The position numbers were made by a program, and so were the translations under genes. From Candidatus Fermentibacterales bacterium (lineage in GTDB: Bacteria > Fermentibacterota > Fermentibacteria > Fermentibacterales > JAFGKQ01), in the NCBI GenBank assembly GCA_016928495.1, contig JAFGKQ010000239.1:1-7405 (forward strand): a DNA stretch of 7,405 nucleotides, given 5' to 3'. The notes beneath the pieces are model-generated. The model worked only from the letters and a program-made list of their open reading frames with translations, was not told where the DNA came from and did not search any database. This document shows positions 1-6,130 of this stretch, piece after piece (the first letter of the stretch is position 1; every line of letters begins with the position of its first letter).

Positions 1-23
1 AGCATGGCGATGAGGGTTCTCAT
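1..23 (-). CDS. Start of an unidentified gene, cut by the left window edge
   Basis: An ATG on the minus strand overlaps the cdd stop codon (ATGA arrangement). A strong Shine-Dalgarno sequence (GGGAGG) lies 7 nt upstream. Only seven whole codons are visible, reading M-R-T-L-I-A-M, with the next codon beginning CT. The hydrophobic start could be a first beta strand or a signal peptide, and nothing more can be said from so few residues. Its position as the next gene after deoB and cdd makes a nucleoside salvage function plausible, but that is only inference from context. The start itself is well supported by the ribosome-binding site and the 4-nt overlap. Confidence 0.6.
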
Positions 24-451
24 GAAAGGTCCTCCCATCCCTCGGGATGCGGCAGCGTGAAGGCGCAGGGCAGAAGGTCCCCCAGTGTGTGGCCGGTGAC
101 GCTGCCGTCGGGGCTCATGACCAGGATCTGCGTCTCGCTGCCGCAGAACTCGAGGAGAGCCTGCCTGCAGGATCCGCAGGGGTAGGCGGGCCCGTCCGGC
201 GAGTAGACCAGCATGCGAGAGAACTCCCTGGCGCCCGAGGCGACCGCCTGGAACAGAGCGTTCCGCTCGGCGCAGATGCCGAGTGAGGGCACGGCGCTCT
301 CCACGTTCGCGCCCGACCACAGCCTTCCGTCCGCGCCTTCCAGCACCGCGGCGACCCTGAAGCCCGAGTAGGGGGCATAGGCGCTCCCTGCCGCTCGCTG
401 CGCCAGCTCCCTGATCTCATCCAGCTTCCGCTCGTCGTTCCCATACTTCAT
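20..451 (-). CDS. cdd: Cytidine deaminase, homotetrameric zinc type
   Basis: This 143-residue protein is predicted to deaminate cytidine and deoxycytidine to uridine and deoxyuridine in the cytoplasm as part of pyrimidine salvage. Its length fits the short tetrameric class. The substrate-binding region YAPYSGFRVAA lies near residues 25-35. The HAE-like motif is ICAERNA, with zinc ligand C60 and catalytic proton-shuttle E62. The second motif, PCGSCRQAL, supplies zinc ligands C92 and C95. The C-terminal TLGDLLPCAF is typical of the family. The ATG at 451 is chosen because the conserved domain begins right after it. The open frame continues upstream to 589, but only through deoB in another frame. 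GGGAG lies 10 nt upstream, and the gene begins 7 nt after the deoB stop. It ends overlapping the next gene by 4 nt, so translational coupling is likely. Confidence 0.95.
   Translation of the reverse strand: MKYGNDERKLDEIRELAQRAAGSAYAPYSGFRVAAVLEGADGRLWSGANVESAVPSLGICAERNALFQAVASGAREFSRMLVYSPDGPAYPCGSCRQALLEFCGSETQILVMSPDGSVTGHTLGDLLPCAFTLPHPEGWEDLS
31..36 (-). promoter_or_regulatory. Ribosome-binding site of the left-edge gene
   Basis: The minus strand reads GGGAGG 7 nt before the ATG at 23-21. It lies inside the last codons of cdd. This is the main evidence that a further gene starts here, since almost none of its coding sequence is in the window. Confidence 0.65.
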
Positions 452-458
452 CTGTCGA

Positions 459-1637
459 TCACTCCCGTTCCGTGCCCATGACGGCTGAGAGAAAGGACTC
501 ACCTGGGAGCCCGGTCTCCATCCCGAAGAGCTCGGCAAGGGTGGCCCCCGCGTCGGAGAAGCTGCTCCTGGTGCCCAGATCGGCTCCACTCCGACCCGGG
601 GAGTAGGCTATGAGTGGCACTCGCTCCCTCGAGTGGTCGGTGCTCGAGGTCGTCGGATCGTTGCCGTGGTCGGCGGTTGCGATCATGATCTCTCCCTCGC
701 TGATAGCCTCGAGGAGCGCCGGCATGGCCCGGTCCACCTCCTCCAGCCCACGGGCGAAACCCTGCATGTCGTTCCTGTGTCCCCACCTCGTATCGAAATC
801 GCAGAGGTTCGCGAAGATCAACCCCGATGCGGTCGATCGAAGCATCTCCAGCAGCACCTCGAGCCCTTCCGCGTTGTCCCTGACGTGCGTTGTGGTGATG
901 GAGCGACCCGCGAACAGGTCGTCGACTTTGCCGACCCCGGTTCGCGCGATGCCGGCCTGCTCCATGAGATCTAGCAGGCCCGGGCCCGGAGGCTCGATCG
1001 AGAAATCGCGCCTTCCCGGCGTCCTGACGTAGGATCCGGGCGAGCCGACGAAAGGGCGGGCTATGACCCTCGAGACGGCATGGGGACCCAACATGACCTG
1101 CCTGGCCCGCTCGCAGATGTCGTACAGCTCCTGCGGCTCGATCACGCCCTCGTGGGCCGCGATCTGCAGAACGCTGTCGGCCGACGTGTAGACTATGAGG
1201 GCGCCGGTGCGCTGGTGCTCGGGACCCAGCTCCTCGATTATCCTGGTCCCGGATGCAGGCGTGTTGCCGATGAGCTTCCTGCCCGCTGCCGACTCCAGGG
1301 CGCGGATGACCTCCGGCGGGAAGCCGGACGGATAGGTGGGGAAGGGCTCCGCCGTGACGATGCCCATCATCTCCCAGTGGCCCGTCGTCGAGTCCTTGCC
1401 GGCGGAGGCCTCCAGCATGCTTCCAAAGCTCGCGAGAGGACGCTCCACCGGGGGAACGCCCATGATCGACCCGTGCGCGTTGCCGAGGCCGAGGCTGCCC
1501 AGACAGGGCAGGTCCAGCCCTCCCATGGCTCTGGAGAGGTTGCCCAGGGTATCGCTGCCCTCGTCACCGTAGTCCCGGGCATCGGGCGCCTCGCCAGCGC
1601 CCACTCCGTCGAGCACCAGAAGCAGGGCTCTGCTCAA
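459..1637 (-). CDS. deoB: Phosphopentomutase
   Basis: This 392-residue enzyme interconverts ribose 1-phosphate and ribose 5-phosphate, and their deoxy forms, so nucleoside sugars can enter central metabolism. It belongs to the alkaline phosphatase superfamily and needs two Mn ions. Visible features are the N-terminal LVLDGVGAGEAPDA with metal ligand D10, and KDSTTGHWE with T85 as the expected phosphorylated threonine. FDTRWGHRND supplies D282 and H287, TADHGNDPT supplies D323 and H324, and H335 lies in TDHSRERVP. These match the Bacillus cereus enzyme residues as I recall them, at an almost constant offset. The start is TTG; no better start exists, because family proteins begin immediately before the first metal motif. 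No good Shine-Dalgarno is visible. The gene starts 21 nt after the upstream stop, so reinitiation or coupling is likely. Confidence 0.95.
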   Translation of the reverse strand: MSRALLLVLDGVGAGEAPDARDYGDEGSDTLGNLSRAMGGLDLPCLGSLGLGNAHGSIMGVPPVERPLASFGSMLEASAGKDSTTGHWEMMGIVTAEPFPTYPSGFPPEVIRALESAAGRKLIGNTPASGTRIIEELGPEHQRTGALIVYTSADSVLQIAAHEGVIEPQELYDICERARQVMLGPHAVSRVIARPFVGSPGSYVRTPGRRDFSIEPPGPGLLDLMEQAGIARTGVGKVDDLFAGRSITTTHVRDNAEGLEVLLEMLRSTASGLIFANLCDFDTRWGHRNDMQGFARGLEEVDRAMPALLEAISEGEIMIATADHGNDPTTSSTDHSRERVPLIAYSPGRSGADLGTRSSFSDAGATLAELFGMETGLPGESFLSAVMGTERE

Positions 1638-1658
1638 GGCTGCGGCATCAGGGGGCGC

Positions 1659-2129
1659 TCAGAGGGTTCTCTCTACCAGGAAGAGGGTCTTGAGCTTGTC
1701 GTCGGTGTCCCTCAGCCTGAGAGAGAGGACCTCTGCGAACTTCCTCATGACCCTGAAGGCTACCTCCGGGTTGCTCTCGAAGATCCTGTATATCGAGTCA
1801 TGGGAGAACAGGGCGAGCTCGGTGCTCTCGTGAGCGTAGACCGACGCGCTCCGCGGCTTCTTGTCCACGAGCGCCATCTCGCCGAAGAACTCGCCTCTGC
1901 GCAGCAGACCTATCACCTGCTCTATCTCGTCCGTAGCCCTCTTGGTGACCCGGACGCTGCCGGAGAGGATGAGGTAGAGGTCCGTGCCGGTCTGCCCCTC
2001 GCCTATGATCATCTCGTTGGGGGCGTAGCTCTCGGTGTTCATGGAGCCTACGAACTGCTCGAGCTCTCCGGGCGACAGCTCCTCGAAGAGGTAGGCGCCC
2101 CTGAGTACTTCTTCGTGTCTGGGATTCAA
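1659..2129 (-). CDS. Stand-alone cyclic nucleotide-binding domain protein, no DNA-binding domain
   Basis: This 156-residue protein is almost entirely a Crp/Fnr-type cyclic-nucleotide-binding beta barrel. It contains LFEELSPGELEQF near residues 14-26, a GEGQTGTDLYLILSGSVRV strand pair near 43-61, and a phosphate-binding cassette near 82-97. In the cassette, E84 and R93 followed by S-A-S are the residues expected to hold the sugar phosphate, so cAMP or cGMP binding is plausible. A C-terminal helix follows, and the protein ends without the helix-turn-helix of CRP. It is therefore probably a sensor that acts through a partner, not a direct transcription factor. The start is TTG, strongly supported by GGGAGG 6 nt upstream. 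It leads the deoB-cdd run. In enteric bacteria deo and cdd genes answer to cAMP-CRP, which makes the pairing suggestive, but any role here is inference. Confidence 0.88.
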   Translation of the reverse strand: MNPRHEEVLRGAYLFEELSPGELEQFVGSMNTESYAPNEMIIGEGQTGTDLYLILSGSVRVTKRATDEIEQVIGLLRRGEFFGEMALVDKKPRSASVYAHESTELALFSHDSIYRIFESNPEVAFRVMRKFAEVLSLRLRDTDDKLKTLFLVERTL

Positions 2130-2135
2130 GCGCGA

Positions 2136-2141
2136 CCTCCC
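2136..2141 (-). promoter_or_regulatory. Ribosome-binding site fixing the TTG start of the cNMP-binding gene
   Basis: The minus strand reads GGGAGG 6 nt before the TTG at 2129-2127. It is a near-perfect anti-16S match at good spacing and decides in favour of the TTG. Confidence 0.7.
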
Positions 2142-2171
2142 GGTTTCGGCCTCATTCGGTCCCGAGGCACC

Positions 2172-2200
2172 AGTATCTTCCTCCGGCCGGGCCTTGTCCA
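2172..2200 (-). promoter_or_regulatory. Putative sigma-70-type promoter for the cNMP-deoB-cdd operon
   Basis: On the minus strand, TGGACA (2200-2195, five of six matches to the -35 consensus) is followed after 17 nt by GATACT (2177-2172, four of six matches to the -10). This falls in the 80-bp gap between the stop of the NFACT gene and the TTG of the cNMP gene. It would give a leader of about 35 nt. Transcription could also read through from the upstream gene, since I see no hairpin with a T run in the gap. Confidence 0.42.
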
Positions 2201-2209
2201 GGCGGATGC

Positions 2210-3808
2210 TCAGCGCTCCAGGTCCACGAACAGCGTTCTCTCGTTGCTGTAGAGCACCTCGCCCGGCTTCCCGCCCCTCATGCGACGCAGGAACCTCGCA
2301 TCGGTGACGTCCACCGCCACGACGTCGGAGCCTGCGGCCCCTGACCTCTTCGCGGCCAGCGCAGCCGCCCTCAGCAGGACTGCCTCCGGAGGCGGCTCCT
2401 TCCTACCGTCCCTCTTGACCAGCACGTGTGGGCCAGTCTTGCCCCGAGCGTGGAGCCACATGTCGCCCCTCCTGGCGAGCCCGAAGCTGATGCGATCGTT
2501 CTCGGATGCGTTGCGTCCGATGAAGCAGCGCCAGCCTTCGATCATCACCAGCCTACCCGGAGCGTTGCTTTCCCGGCGGTCCCTCCCCGTCTCCGCAGCC
2601 GCTCTCGAGGAGAGGATGGAGGCCGCCTCCTCCTCGGTCATCCCGGGCAGCTCCTCGAGGCGACCTTCCAGAAGTGACACCGACTCCCGCAGCCGGTCGG
2701 CCCTCGACGCCAGCATCTCTCGCTCCCTGTCGACGTTCCTCGCCTTCCTGTAGAGCCTCTCGGCGTTCTCGACAAGGGTCCTCGAGGGCCTCAGCGGGAT
2801 CGTGTGCTGCGCGCCGCCCCAGTCAGTGACGCGGATCTCGGAGAGCCCCCTTCTCCTGCCCGCGCCTGGCCTGGTCTTGAGAAGGTCAGCCCAGAGCCTG
2901 AGCGTCTCCGGGTCCCTGGACATCTCGATGGCCTGTTCCACCCTGGCGAGCAGCCTCGATTGCTTCGAGATCTCAGCAGCGAGACGCCTCTCGAGGCGGT
3001 CTCTCATCGGATGACTGTCCGCGCGCTCCGCGGCGGAGGCGGACAGGAGGGCGGAGAGGGTGTTCTCCACCGGTTTTCCCTTGCCCATGCTGATCGGCAA
3101 CAGGCCCTCCGGGCCGAGCCACGGATGCAGGTCGCCTTCCAGAAGCGCGTCCCTCAGCCTTCGGAGCACGAGCGAGGGATGCTCCCCTCGAAGGCGCGCT
3201 TCCTCCAGAACGGCCCTTGCGGTGGCCGGCCCGACTCCCTCGAGCCCCCGGCACATCTCAGTCGGGGACGGCCCGGAGGAGCCGGTATCGAGAAGGCCCG
3301 TCCGTTCCCACTCCTCGAGGCTTCTCCCGGAGGGGGGAGGGGGCCGGTACCGCTCACCCGGGAGGATCGTCCTGTACCGCGAGAGGCCGGGCGTGACCCT
3401 GCGGGCGCAGGCAACGACCCTGAGGTCCGGGGCAGGCCTGTGGAGGATGATGTTGGCGTTCCTTCCGGTCATCTCGAACACGAGAGCCAGGCCCGAGTCA
3501 TTGCGGGCCGGCGAGAGCCTGATGATGAGAATCCTGTCCAGCCCGGGCTGGTCGACGCCCGAGACCACTCTGCCCTCGAGGTGGTGCCTCCATACCGGTG
3601 GGGCCGACAGGATCTGGCCGGGGCTCGCGCCTTGCGCCGGAAGCCACTCCAGGCCCGGCGAAGAGGGGTCCCAGATGAGTCGGAGCAGGAAGTCCCGGAG
3701 GGGCAACTGGAGCACGGACCGCTCGATCCAGCCGGGTCTGCCGCATCTCCGGCCGACGATGACCGATCGGAGAGCTGGAGTTACGACAGCGAGACTGACT
3801 CCGTCCAT
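2210..3808 (-). CDS. rqcH: NFACT-family ribosome quality control protein (RqcH/Rqc2/FbpA homologue)
   Basis: This 532-residue protein is expected to bind obstructed 50S-peptidyl-tRNA complexes and recruit Ala-tRNA for C-terminal tailing of stalled chains, as shown for Bacillus subtilis RqcH. The NFACT-N domain covers about residues 1-180. It has the conserved D91-R92 pair in LDRILII, then EMTGRNANIIL and a SRYRTILPGERY segment. A helix-hairpin-helix-like LEGVGPATARAVL lies near 189-201. Charged helices at about 269-315 and 345-390 fit the coiled-coil arms. The C-terminal NFACT-R domain (about 426-532) shows GRNASEND, DMWLHARGKTGPHV and GKPGEVLYSNERT. The ATG at 3808 is chosen because M-D-G-V fits the family start. 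The open frame extends to 3904 but would then overlap the divergent yicC. Shine-Dalgarno is weak. Some members were called fibronectin-binding proteins; that label is unlikely to be its main role. Confidence 0.9.
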   Translation of the reverse strand: MDGVSLAVVTPALRSVIVGRRCGRPGWIERSVLQLPLRDFLLRLIWDPSSPGLEWLPAQGASPGQILSAPPVWRHHLEGRVVSGVDQPGLDRILIIRLSPARNDSGLALVFEMTGRNANIILHRPAPDLRVVACARRVTPGLSRYRTILPGERYRPPPPSGRSLEEWERTGLLDTGSSGPSPTEMCRGLEGVGPATARAVLEEARLRGEHPSLVLRRLRDALLEGDLHPWLGPEGLLPISMGKGKPVENTLSALLSASAAERADSHPMRDRLERRLAAEISKQSRLLARVEQAIEMSRDPETLRLWADLLKTRPGAGRRRGLSEIRVTDWGGAQHTIPLRPSRTLVENAERLYRKARNVDREREMLASRADRLRESVSLLEGRLEELPGMTEEEAASILSSRAAAETGRDRRESNAPGRLVMIEGWRCFIGRNASENDRISFGLARRGDMWLHARGKTGPHVLVKRDGRKEPPPEAVLLRAAALAAKRSGAAGSDVVAVDVTDARFLRRMRGGKPGEVLYSNERTLFVDLER

Positions 3809-3835
3809 CTCGGCAGGGGATCTTTCCAGTGTTCG

Positions 3836-3863
3836 TTGGCTTTGCGCGCGAGGCTGGTATAAT
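3836..3863 (+). promoter_or_regulatory. Extended -10 promoter of the yicC-gmk/coaB-udg-dnaB operon
   Basis: TTGGCT (3836-3841, four of six matches to the -35 consensus) is followed after 16 nt by a perfect TATAAT at 3858-3863. TG one base upstream makes an extended -10. This is the only clearly AT-rich patch in the 89-bp divergent intergenic region. The expected transcription start near 3870 gives a leader of about 28 nt to the ATG at 3898. It also rules out the longer upstream reading frame beginning at 3829. Confidence 0.72.
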
Positions 3864-3897
3864 AACCGAAAACTCCGTGAGGGGACCAGAGAGTCTG

Positions 3898-4821
3898 ATG
3901 TCACTGGAATCCATGACCGGTTACGGCAGCGCCAGGAAGCCCTGTGGGGAATCGCTCGAGGTTCTGGTCGAGGCCAGGTCGGTGAACCACCGCTCCGTGC
4001 AGGTCCACATCTCTCCTCGAGAGCTGCCGTTGTCCCTGACGGCGCGCATGGAGGAGCAGGCCAGAAGCCGCTTCACTCGCGGGAGGATCGAGGTGAGGGT
4101 CTCCGTAGCTGCTGCCGGGGACGCGGCCGCCGGCGCAGCCTCGTGCCTTGACATCAACCTCGCCCGTGCTCTCGCCGAGGCCTCGGCATCACTCGCAAGG
4201 GAGCTGGGGATCGAGGAGGACATGACCTCCTCGCGGCTGCTGCGTTTCCCGGGGGTCGTCTGCGCGGGCCCGGCCCAGGCCGTGCCCCCCGGCATGCTCG
4301 ACGATCCGGGTTTCGCGGAGGCACTCCTCGAGATCCTCTCCTCGGCGCTGGACAGCCTTGCGGAGTCCAGAGCGAGGGAGGGCGGCGTGCTTGCCGGAGA
4401 TCTGGCTCGCTCCCTGGAATCGGTGCTCTCGGGGATCGAGGATATAAGACAGGGCGAGGCCCAGAGGGCCGGAGCACGCGCGGCGAGGCTCAGGGCAAGA
4501 ATGGAAGAGATGCTCGAGGGGGCATCCAGGGCGGCGGACCCGGACGGGACCAGGCTGATGCAGGAGGCTGCCATGTTGTCCATGCGCGCGGACGTCACGG
4601 AGGAGTGCGTCAGGACCGAGGCGCATGTCCGCGAGTGCCTCGATCTGCTGGGGGGGGAAGAGGCGGCTCCCGGCATGAGGCTGCAGTTCCTTCTGCAGGA
4701 GATGCAGAGGGAGCTCAACACCATGGGCAGCAAGCTGGACGAGGTGGAGACGACCAGCGCGGTGGTGGGGATGAAGGCGACGGTGGCGTCCATGAAGGAG
4801 CAGGCAGCCAACATTGAGTGA
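3898..4821 (+). CDS. yicC: YicC-family endoribonuclease
   Basis: This 307-residue protein belongs to the YicC family, whose Escherichia coli member is an endoribonuclease involved in small-RNA turnover. The N-terminal domain opens with SMTGYGSA. It continues with EARSVNHRSVQVHISPREL and the RGRIEVRVSV strand, all typical of YicC N-terminal domains. A long helical middle part follows. The C-terminal domain has the hallmark GMRLQFLLQEMQRELNTMGS, with the protein ending in K-E-Q-A-A-N-I-E, the usual family terminus. Length is close to the family norm of about 290. The ATG at 3898 is chosen because it lies just before the SMTGYG motif and downstream of the inferred transcription start. Its last 8 nt overlap the next gene. 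yicC directly before gmk is a widespread arrangement. Confidence 0.95.
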   Translation: MSLESMTGYGSARKPCGESLEVLVEARSVNHRSVQVHISPRELPLSLTARMEEQARSRFTRGRIEVRVSVAAAGDAAAGAASCLDINLARALAEASASLARELGIEEDMTSSRLLRFPGVVCAGPAQAVPPGMLDDPGFAEALLEILSSALDSLAESRAREGGVLAGDLARSLESVLSGIEDIRQGEAQRAGARAARLRARMEEMLEGASRAADPDGTRLMQEAAMLSMRADVTEECVRTEAHVRECLDLLGGEEAAPGMRLQFLLQEMQRELNTMGSKLDEVETTSAVVGMKATVASMKEQAANIE

Positions 4822-6130
4822 GGCGGAAGGCTACGGGATCCTGCTGGTGATATCGGGGCCTTTGGCGGCCGGCAAGACGACTCTGGCGAGGAGGCTCGTC
4901 GAGGAGGTGCCGGGCTGCGTCTTCTCGGTCTCCTGCACTACGCGCGAGCCCCGTGGCAGCGAGAGTGACGGTCTGGACTACCGCTTCACCACTCCTGAGG
5001 AATTCGAGAGCCTCGTCCTGGCGGGCCATTTCCTGGAATGGGCCGAGGTCCACGGGAGCAGGTACGGCACGCCCGCCGGGCCCGTCGATGCCCATCTTGC
5101 GGCCGGCAGGAGCGTCGTCCTGGACATAGACGTGCAGGGCGCCATGCAGGTACTGCGGGCCAGACCCTCGGCCGTCCTGGCGTTCGTGTCCCCGCCCTCG
5201 CTGGAGGTTCTTGCCGGAAGGCTGCGGAAAAGGATGACGGACAGCGCGGGCGAGGTCGAGCGGCGGCTGGGGGAAGCCGTTCGAGAGAGCCGGTGGGCCG
5301 GCGCTTTCGACTACTTCCTGTGCAACGCCGAGCCCGACCCAGCGTTCGAGGAGCTGCGGAGCATCGTGGAGGTCGAGCGGAAGAGGCTCGAGAGATCGCC
5401 CTACCCGGACTGTGTCAGGGCCTACGAAGCGGAGTGGTTCCATGGCCTCGGCTGGTGGAGGGGCCGCTCCGTGGTGGTGACGGCAGGGCCGACCAGGGAG
5501 CCCATAGACGAGGTCAGGTTCGTCTCCAACAGGTCCAGCGGCAGGATGGGATTCGATCTGGCCAGGGCCTTCAGGGACGCCGGCGCGCGCGTGACGCTCG
5601 TTTCCGGTCCCTCTTCGTGTCCGGAGCCGTGCGCCGTCGAGATGGTCAGGGTGACCTCCTCGAAGCAGATGCAGGCGGCGGTCCTGGAGCGAGCAGATGG
5701 CTGCGACCTCGTGGCGATGGCCGCAGCGGTCTGCGACATGAGTCCGGACAGGATGGCCAGCGGCAAGCTCCGGAGGCACGCGCTTCCCCTGGCGATCACG
5801 TTCCAGCCGACCGCCGACATCCTGGCCAGCCTGGCGGGATCCGGGTGCCCCGTGCTGGCCTTCGCCCTCGAGATGGGCGAGGAGGGATCACGCGAGAGGG
5901 CCATGGAGAAGCTGAGAGAGAAGGGCGCCCTGGCGATCTTCCTGAACAGGGGCGACCTGCCGCACCGGGGCATGGAGTCGGAGATGAACGGGGGTGTGCT
6001 CCTCTTCGCCGATGGCTCGTCTCTCGATATTCCCCTCGGCTCCAAGCGCTACGTCGCGGAGAGGCTCGCAGCCGGCATGGGAAGCTGGCTGGCTTCCCGC
6101 GTGAGGGGTACCCGCGGTGGGCCGGGCTAG
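4814..6130 (+). CDS. Guanylate kinase fused to phosphopantothenoylcysteine synthetase (Gmk-CoaB)
   Basis: One uninterrupted 438-residue frame carries two enzymes. Residues 1 to about 207 are a complete guanylate kinase (GMP + ATP to GDP + ADP): P-loop SGPLAAGKTT at 14-23, GMP-binding TTREPRGSESDGLDYRF at 42-58, DIDVQGA at 104-110, and the lid region with RLRKR at 136-140. Residues from about 217 to 425 are CoaB, which joins phosphopantothenate to cysteine, normally using CTP. AGPTREPIDEVRFVSNRSSG, AAAVCDM and SGKLRR are present. Escherichia coli CoaBC residues R206, N210, A275 and K289 correspond at a constant offset to R235, N239, A304 and K318. The flavin-dependent CoaC decarboxylase half is absent. 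The TTG start overlaps yicC by 8 nt; AAGGAG lies 13 nt upstream, which is long. The P-loop departs from the usual GPSGAGKST. Each domain call is firm; joint production as one chain is inferred from the open frame. Confidence 0.93.
   Translation: MSEAEGYGILLVISGPLAAGKTTLARRLVEEVPGCVFSVSCTTREPRGSESDGLDYRFTTPEEFESLVLAGHFLEWAEVHGSRYGTPAGPVDAHLAAGRSVVLDIDVQGAMQVLRARPSAVLAFVSPPSLEVLAGRLRKRMTDSAGEVERRLGEAVRESRWAGAFDYFLCNAEPDPAFEELRSIVEVERKRLERSPYPDCVRAYEAEWFHGLGWWRGRSVVVTAGPTREPIDEVRFVSNRSSGRMGFDLARAFRDAGARVTLVSGPSSCPEPCAVEMVRVTSSKQMQAAVLERADGCDLVAMAAAVCDMSPDRMASGKLRRHALPLAITFQPTADILASLAGSGCPVLAFALEMGEEGSRERAMEKLREKGALAIFLNRGDLPHRGMESEMNGGVLLFADGSSLDIPLGSKRYVAERLAAGMGSWLASRVRGTRGGPG
5457..5473 (+). 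promoter_or_regulatory. Possible internal ribosome-binding site and GTG start for free CoaB
   Basis: GGAGG at 5457-5461 is followed after 9 nt by GTG at 5471, which is in frame as codon V220. This is exactly where the CoaB domain begins (VVVTAGPTREP). The spacing is good for initiation, so a separate CoaB polypeptide of 219 residues could be made besides the fusion. GGAGG also occurs by chance in GC-rich coding DNA, so this is a candidate only. Confidence 0.35.
6103..6108 (+). promoter_or_regulatory. Ribosome-binding site of the uracil-DNA glycosylase gene
   Basis: GAGGGG lies 8 nt before the GTG at 6117, inside the end of the Gmk-CoaB frame. It supports the GTG as the true start and a 14-nt overlap between the genes. 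Confidence 0.6.

Noticed and set aside
452-589. N-terminal extension of cytidine deaminase to an upstream start at 589
   Set aside because: The extra 46 residues lie wholly over deoB in another frame and are not part of the family. The ATG at 451 fits both the domain and the ribosome-binding site.
1634-1648. Four-codon mini-frame (ATG to TGA, minus strand) whose stop overlaps the deoB TTG
   Set aside because: It could serve reinitiation in the absence of a Shine-Dalgarno, but so short a frame is expected by chance and has no ribosome-binding site of its own.
2145-2164. Small hairpin (GCCTC/GAGGC) between the NFACT and cNMP genes as a terminator
   Set aside because: The stem is only 5 bp with a 10-nt loop and no T run follows on the minus strand.
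1080-2252. Long plus-strand open frame opposite deoB and the cNMP gene
   Set aside because: It is antisense to two firmly identified genes, its translation matches no family, and such frames are common shadows in GC-rich DNA.
3859-3864. TATTAT as a minus-strand -10 for the NFACT gene
   Set aside because: It matches five of six bases but has no -35 or extended -10 at proper spacing, and it is simply the complement of the yicC -10 patch. Kept only as a possibility.
3809-3904. NFACT gene starting at 3904 and yicC starting at 3829
   Set aside because: Both longer frames would cross the divergent promoter region and add non-family residues. The conserved domains begin at 3808 and 3898.
2804-4151. 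Plus-strand open frames opposite the NFACT gene (2804-3862 and 3060-4151)
   Set aside because: They are low-complexity Arg/Gly/Pro-rich translations opposite a well-supported gene, and one runs across the divergent promoter into yicC.
5395-5475. Gmk-CoaB fusion as a sequencing frameshift artefact
   Set aside because: Both domains are in the same frame, and the roughly 10-residue joint contains no stop in that frame. An indel error would normally break rather than preserve it, though reads should still be checked.
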